From NCBI GenBank assembly GCA_963662175.1, contig OY759223.1, positions 15,168,249-15,232,248 on the forward strand: 64,000 bases of DNA. The letters run 5' to 3'. The DNA comes from Aradus depressus (Eukaryota > Arthropoda > Insecta > Hemiptera > Aradidae). The notes under the pieces are model-generated. The model did no database searches. It was not told where the DNA came from and worked only from the letters and a program-made list of their open reading frames with translations. The translations under genes were made by a program, and so were the position numbers. Below, in pieces: positions 58,092 through 64,000 of this stretch. Position 1 is the stretch's first letter. Each line of letters begins with the position of its first letter.

Positions 58092-60449
58092 AATTAACTG
58101 AAGAAGTTAAAGAGACGGAAGATGTAGAATTTATGAAGAAAGCTATGTTCCGTCTTTGGGTTATCTATACGTTGAATATGACGGACGTTATTGTCATAGC
58201 TTTACACTGGTGTACGCGACCTTACCTGATCGCGATGTACTCTCAGGAGCGAACAACCATCATGGAAACTTGGCCTAAACCCGTTGACACTTGGCCTCAG
58301 TTCTTCATCACCAATATCGTTCATGCAGGAGCTGCAATACCATTTGCATTCTCCCTTGCTATGTTAGACAACATTTACCTTTGTACCTGTCAATATATAA
58401 TCTCCCATATGGATCTGCTTAAAAGAAATCTTGAAGATCTTCATCTCAACGGAAAACAGATAGAGACAATAAAATTAACAAAGATTGTCAAACGTCATGT
58501 CAAAATATTGCGGTAAATATTTTATAACTATCTCTGTGCATGTTTTGGGTGAAAAGTCGATATCGAATGTTTAAGGAGAACAGATTATAGATTAATATAT
58601 GGACAGATCAACGGGAAGGGAGATAAAGATAATGTTGATAGAAAAAAAAGTCTTGAATCACTGACAAGGTTCTTGAGTAGAAGTTGACTTATTGCTCGGC
58701 TTGCTTCCCGTACAGCTGACTTATTGATGGACATTGCGAAACTGAGTTCTTTCAAATGACACCATATCGTGTTTAATGGCAAACAACAGACAAAAACAAA
58801 AATCTATTTGAAAGAGCAGTTATGCTTTTTCTGAATATCAGTGTAGGTATATTTGAAAGTATGTATAAATTTAACTAATATTTGTTCTTTATGGGAACAT
58901 ATATGTTTTTAGAATTTGCAAAACACTTAAAATGCTTCAAGCTCTGCATTCACAGTTCAAATCGTTACGACTGTTATAATCTTCTGTACAGGAGTATTTG
59001 CTGTTTCAGTGGTAAGTACTAGATGATACATTTTTCAAATAGACTGTCGGGGTTGTTTTGTGCGCCTCATAGATATACCATAGTTGACTCCTTGTGTTGA
59101 AATAATTCCTCCCGACTAATAGCTGCGCTGGGTTGAAGTAATCTTCGCTTCCTGCCATAATGTATGTATTAAGCCCGTTACTTCCGTCTAATAAATGCAA
59201 CGGGTTGTAGGAAAAACTCGGTTGTTGCGGTGGAAAAATTGGTGGGGCTTCATATATTTATATTTAATTACTTATATAAAACGAATGTATTGATTTGTAT
59301 TTATCCATGTTACAGAATAACGAACTAAATGTCAACATACTGATGAATCTATCAGAGCTTGTGTTTATGCTGTCAGTACGTCTTTTTCTTTTAGCCTGGT
59401 TTAGTACAGAAGTTACATTCACAGTGAGTAGTTCAAAAAATAATTATCTTTTTTTGATTTGAAGAAGGGTCGGAAGAAGTCGGTTCAGCGAATAGGTACT
59501 AGCCTGTGAAGGGCCTTGGAGTAATTTGTTAGTGTGACAGACGACTATTCTGGAATCCTGATTTCAAGCAAAAAAATCGACGGTGATTCATCGGCGATAC
59601 ACTCCTTTCGAAAAGGTCATAAAGCATGAAATTCTGGTTCAAACTTTTTTTTTTTAAATTTACAAACGGATATTTACATCTATATAGAGAATGTTTGCAA
59701 CAAGCAAATGTGCGAGAGAAAAAATGGCAATGTCAAGAGAGGAGAAATGTGATACCCTCAAGTCACTGAGTTACTCTCATTTATGACTAATCACTGTCAC
59801 TGGCTGATCTAAGAAGGTCTCTAGGCCAGTAGCGCTGTCAAGCGATGTCAAAGGGAATATTGAGATCAGTGTAAAGGTTTTTTTTTTTTAGATGTAATAA
59901 GGAGCATTGGCTATAGCATCAAGGATTTTTAATTGCAAAGATTGAATAGTACTTTTTATATATTCATATTAATCTGAAATAGTTTTCTTAAGTCAATGTG
60001 TTTCTTTCCAGTCTAAAAGTCTGGGAACTTCGGCTTACAGATCGTATTGGCTAAATGGCAGTGAACTACAGAAAAAACAACTTATGATGCTAGTTTCAAA
60101 GACCATGCAACCGGTTTTATTTGGAGGACTTATACAAATGGATTTCGACACTTTTCTCATGGTAAATATGACAGTTCAAAATTATTAATAATGATAATAT
60201 TTATTTCCATTTAACCATAACATGGTTATAGGATACGTCATAAGAATGTATACATCAAGATGGCTTATAAATTAGATACATAAATAGATACTAACTCTTA
60301 GATTCTGACACACAAATAATATAATATTAATAAATACAGTAAATAAATGTTTCAATTTATTTAAAAATAAGGTAATAATTGTTTATAAATTTACCTTCAT
60401 AACATTCATATTTTGTATCACATTTTTATAGGATCTGTTAGTTAATTAT

Positions 60450-60752
60450 TATAACTCATGCCCGGGCTTTAACTACGAGGTCATATCGCCTACTACCAGA
60501 GCGCTCTTTCGTCACTCTGGTGGACATGAGCCCGACTCTATTTTGGGAGTCCTAAATGTTGCCTACCCTAAATTTTTATTCACGACATCGTACAGGCTCG
60601 GGACCATCGCTTAACGTCCCATCCGAATGACGGAGTGCTTAAGTTTATTTTACCTCCCAGTCAAAATAAACTAAAGGCCTCGGTCGGGTTTAGAACCTAC
60701 GTTCTTGAGCTCAGAAGGTAAGCACGCATACCACTGAGCTACCGGCGCCCTC
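60450..60752 (-). mobile_element. SINE family 1, near full length, intron 5 of E
   Basis: Reverse copy with the tRNA-like head at the right and a short internal deletion near 60583. The TTAGG-type tail is missing and no target duplication was seen. Confidence 0.8.
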
Positions 60753-60829
60753 TAAAGGGTAAATGTAGGAGTTATAGAAATATTAGTGATTTTTTGACAA
60801 AGTATCATATATTATAATAAAATATTTGA

Positions 60830-60950
60830 TTTTCTCAGCTATATGAAGTATAGAAGAAGTTATGTGATCGGTCATATAATTTCATGCGAAGTTTTCAACA
60901 GAATTTCATGTTTTCCAACCTCCAGGTTCCAAATATGAAGAAACATTTTT
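60830..60950 (-). repeat. Dispersed repeat R2, end fragment, intron 5 of E
   Basis: Reverse copy with TTTTCCAACCTCCAGGTTCC. Confidence 0.55.
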
Positions 60951-61078
60951 CATCTACTACTACATATATAATATATTATATTTACACGTTAATTTTTTTT
61001 TAATTTCAGGTTTTCAAAACAGCGTTTTCGTATTACAACTTTCTGCTGGCTACATATCTAAAGGAGACCGAAAATTGA

Positions 61079-61830
61079 AAATTGTCTGAAAATATGTGTA
61101 GTAAAATAATAGAAGATTTAAACTATTTTCAAATTATTTCATTTTAATGAATTGCTGAAATACTATCGTTGTTCATGTGTACAAATAAAGTTATTTTAAT
61201 TGTTACGTTATTTTGCTTCATGACGGAGTGTCAAATGAACCATGAACTTAAAACTATTATGAAACTACTATTAAACTAGTAACTCGTAAGTGAAAAAGGA
61301 ATACCATTCTTACATGATAATGATTTCATTTACTATATAACAAAATAAAAAAAGTGAAATTCCTTTGAAAACAGGATCTTGGATTTTTGTACGATTACAA
61401 TACTTTCTGATACTAACGGTATATAAAAGTAAAATTAACTATGAAACCGCTACACATTTATGTTTTTTTAATTTTAATTATTAGTATTTCAACTATATCG
61501 ACACAAAACCCAAAAAATGTATTCGTACAAAATATTAAACGTTTCATGTGATTAAGAATCAGCTAATTCTCTTTCCCAGAGAATCCGGATTGTACCATAA
61601 CAAACTGTATTTTTATTTATTTATCTATTTTTTACCAACCTTGTTTTTCTACTACTTTGTAAGATTAACAGAAGATGTGGATTACTTTACCACTTGTTAA
61701 AGAGGTAATCCAAATTATCCATGTAGAACCTTCTTGTACGTAATAAAATCTAAATTGTAATCAATGAAACATTATAACGTCCATTTACCGACATATTTTT
61801 TATTTCCACGAACCAAGGCTTCCTTCAACG
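61079..61830. other. 3' flank of pseudogene E
   Basis: 3' UTR with AATAAA at 61184, then AT-rich sequence without recognised features. Confidence 0.45.
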
Positions 61831-62120
61831 TTATAAAACAATCTGATTGGCTGAATTTGATGATGAAGTCTTTCTACAATACTTCACAAAACTCCTTCCT
61901 ATTCTTCGTTGGTAAGTGTAAGTAGATGCATCCTTCAAAATCCATAGAAAAATGAAGCTGCTTCCCCCTCTATTTAAAATAAATTTGTTTCTCGGACAGC
62001 CATGAGAAGAGATATCAGAGACAGGGACATCTTTAAAAAATGTGTCTTCTGAGAGCCAGAGCAAAGAAAAACTGAAGATTTCAATCACATTTCGACCATC
62101 CCAAATCTAGAGATCTTCAA
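61831..62120. repeat. Block shared with 35418-35700
   Basis: Weak similarity to the block 5' of the copy D promoter. If this block is part of the array unit, another receptor may lie right of the window. Confidence 0.3.
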
Positions 62121-62199
62121 CTATTTTAAGCAAGTTTTGTTATCTCTCCTACATTGTGATAAAGGAAATTAATGTTTAATGTTAATAAAACGAAATGAA

Positions 62200-62950
62200 A
62201 TTAATAATAATTAAATAAACAATAAATTACCAGATTTTCTGTAGAAATGTTATAACTCTGGTCTTTTACTAAATTTTGATTGCTACAGTAGTTTCCAAAA
62301 AAGGCCCTAAAAAATATCAAAAGTTGAAAACGTGCAATTTTTAGGAAGTGCAAATAAATTTAAAAAATTTCAATAAACAAACTTTTTATTTGGATTTCTA
62401 AAGAGATGCCATATTGTTTTCTAAATTTTGCAAAAATATTAAATCTAATCCCAACGTTTGAAAATTATCTTACTGGGCTAACAGAGGAAATGAATAGCAT
62501 AGAATTTACGAGAACAAATAATTGGGTTTATTATATATTTTGTTTTAGTCTCTTTTCTTTCTAAATACTGGCCATTCTTCAAATTTAAGTTATTTTAGGG
62601 CAAATAAATCATATAATTAAATTAAAGTACCTTCTTTGTGCTTGTATTTCAATTAAAACTACAATTAATTCACTACAACTTAGTTCTCCACACCTTAAGC
62701 CTAAACTCTCACTCCATCTCAACTCAGACCGTCTCACCTCAACCAAGACCTCGACTCTTCTACACTCCAATTAAAAACAGCTGATGGTCGTGTTTTGTTT
62801 TTTATTCATAGGTTGTTTTAAAAGAAAATGCATTCATATTATTATTCACTAATTTAGTTGATTCTTGGATTTGATTTTATACTAATAAATATAGCTAAAT
62901 TAATAATTTGAATTTGTATGTATTTTTTATACATCGCAACATGTCTCTTT
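62200..62950 (+). repeat. Dispersed repeat R1
   Basis: The fullest R1 copy, from the AAATTAATAATAATTAAATA end to the ATTTTTTATACATCGCA end. Confidence 0.7.
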
Positions 62951-63142
62951 GTAGAACAACATCTTCCAAAGCACAGAAAGTGGAGGAGATATGATTGAGG
63001 TGACGACTAGGACTAAGAAAAGTTAAAAAAACATTAATTTTTAAAGCTCTGTTTCAAAGTATTAAACAAAATTTAAAATATGACAAAAAAAGCACTTTTT
63101 TATTGAACACTTATATTGTCTAATATAAGTGTACTACATAAA

Positions 63143-63549
63143 AGTGTACCGGTGTCATAGTCACAAGGTTCAACAATAATGGATATATGATCTAGGTAGA
63201 CATATTTATATTAACTTAAGAGTACCTGGGATAGGAGGGATCCTCCTCCCTAGGGGGTGGAAATCCCTATTCTAACGGTATTGACCAACTGTAGATATAT
63301 TTGAAAACGAAAAAATAACAAGAAACCAAAATACGATATTATAAAAAGTTGTATGAAATTTTAGTAATTTTATATTTTATAATATTTTGCTTTCTTGTAA
63401 TTTTCACGGTCAGTGCCGTTAGAATAGGGAATTCCACCCCCTGAGGAGAAGGACCCCTCCTATCCCAGGTACTCTTAAGTTAATATAAATATGTCTGCCT
63501 AGCTCATATCTCCATTATTGTTGAACCTTGTAACTATGAAACCGGTACA
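63143..63549. repeat. Large palindromic MITE
   Basis: Arms of about 140 bp (63143-63285 and 63404-63549) are inverted copies sharing GAGTACCTGGGATAGGAGGG and AAGGTTCAACAATAATGGA. The 118-bp centre is AT-rich. Non-coding. Confidence 0.85.
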
Positions 63550-63659
63550 TATTTATGTATATTGTGATATATTGCATATCGGAGACCTAATGATAATTAT
63601 AGTTATGAGAGCGACCACGAGAAGCGCACTAGTGGAAGATACATAAAGTGGAGGGGATG

Positions 63660-64000
63660 GAAATTCAAGGGTTCCTCGCTGAAGTGTCAGAGGAGGTAGA
63701 CAGTCCTCATTCAGCTACTAGAGGAGACAGTCATTCCGGGTTGAGTGGCCGGAGAAGGAACTTTCCTCGCTGAAGTGTCATAGACATTGCTCGTTCAGCT
63801 ACCAGAGGAGACAGTCATTCCTGTTGAGTGGCCGGAGGAAATAGTCATTCCGAGTTCAGCTGTTGAGCTGGGCAGTTATTCAGAGTTGAGCTGTTGAGGG
63901 AGAGGACATTCCTGGCTGAGCTGTAGGAGGAAGGAGACTCCTGTTTGAGCTGACGTAGGAGACCGAAGACTCTCATTTTGCTGCTGGAGGGAGATCATCC
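63660..64000. repeat. Degenerate GA-rich tandem repeat at the right edge
   Basis: TTCCTCGCTGAAGTGTCA recurs at 63672 and 63763, and GAGGAGACAGTCATTCC at 63721 and 63805. Diverged GAGCTG/GAGGA units continue to the edge. Confidence 0.7.

Larger units (their letters stand above)
56071..61078 (+). pseudogene. Odorant receptor copy E, pseudogene with two lesions
   Basis: Six exons match B-D: 56071-56407, 58092-58512, 58913-59011, 59316-59423, 60012-60161 and 61010-61078. Codon 72 is TAA (56284-56286) where B has TAT. Exon 3 is 99 bp instead of 100: one A is missing in the run CTTAAAAATGC (about 58929-58933), which shifts the frame and meets TAA soon after. Exons 2, 4, 5 and 6 remain open and every splice site is GT-AG. 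The first residue of exon 5 is Ser instead of the Cys seen in A-D. The start MIIDWSWKREKL also departs from the MxRxWPW pattern. AATAAA at 61184 and the upstream block are retained. The gene was probably lost recently. Confidence 0.9.

Noticed and set aside
1..64000. CRISPR arrays, operons, ribosome binding sites
   Set aside because: Spliced genes and eukaryotic transposons show this is insect nuclear DNA; the tandem repeats lack unique spacers.

Overview
The window is insect nuclear DNA: AT-rich, with intron-split genes and a dense load of eukaryotic transposons. Its only host genes that can be recognised are a head-to-tail array, all on the + strand, of one subfamily of insect odorant receptors (seven-transmembrane ligand-gated cation channel subunits). 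ORs are an insect gene family, so the organism is an insect; the order cannot be fixed from this sequence. A (TTAGG)-like motif occurs but is part of a SINE tail, not a telomere.

Five gene copies are visible. Copy A (1389-3163) has only its last three exons, because the gene starts left of the window. Copies B (6968-16673), C (21080-31695) and D (38384-49013) are complete. Each has six coding exons of identical length (337, 421, 100, 108, 150 and 69 bp) with intron phases 1, 2, 0, 0, 0, and each predicts a 394-residue receptor. Copy E (56071-61078) has the same six exons but carries a nonsense codon in exon 1 and a 1-bp deletion in exon 3, so it is a pseudogene. In B-E exactly 19 nt separate an AG splice acceptor from the ATG. 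A conserved block ending in a GT donor lies about 1.7-2.1 kb upstream, which suggests a shared promoter and a non-coding first exon. The sequence around copy A (1-4198) and around the 3' half of copy C (about 26360-32690) is a recent segmental duplication. Within it exon 4 is far more diverged than the introns beside it.

Introns and spacers are filled with mobile DNA: a tRNA-derived SINE family of about 350 bp with a (CCTAA)-like tail; a second tRNA-derived SINE; several PIF/Harbinger-like, pogo/Tigger-like, hAT-like, piggyBac-like and mariner-like remnants; LINE and Penelope-like fragments; palindromic MITEs; and minisatellites in introns of B and D. Much of the difference between copies is which transposons have landed in otherwise alignable introns. 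The right edge (61079-64000) holds no gene but resembles the upstream region of copy D, so the array may continue beyond it.

Functionally the genes would act in parallel rather than as a pathway. Each would be a tuning receptor pairing with the co-receptor Orco (not in this window) in olfactory neurons. All calls come from reading the sequence by eye; identities quoted are hand counts.
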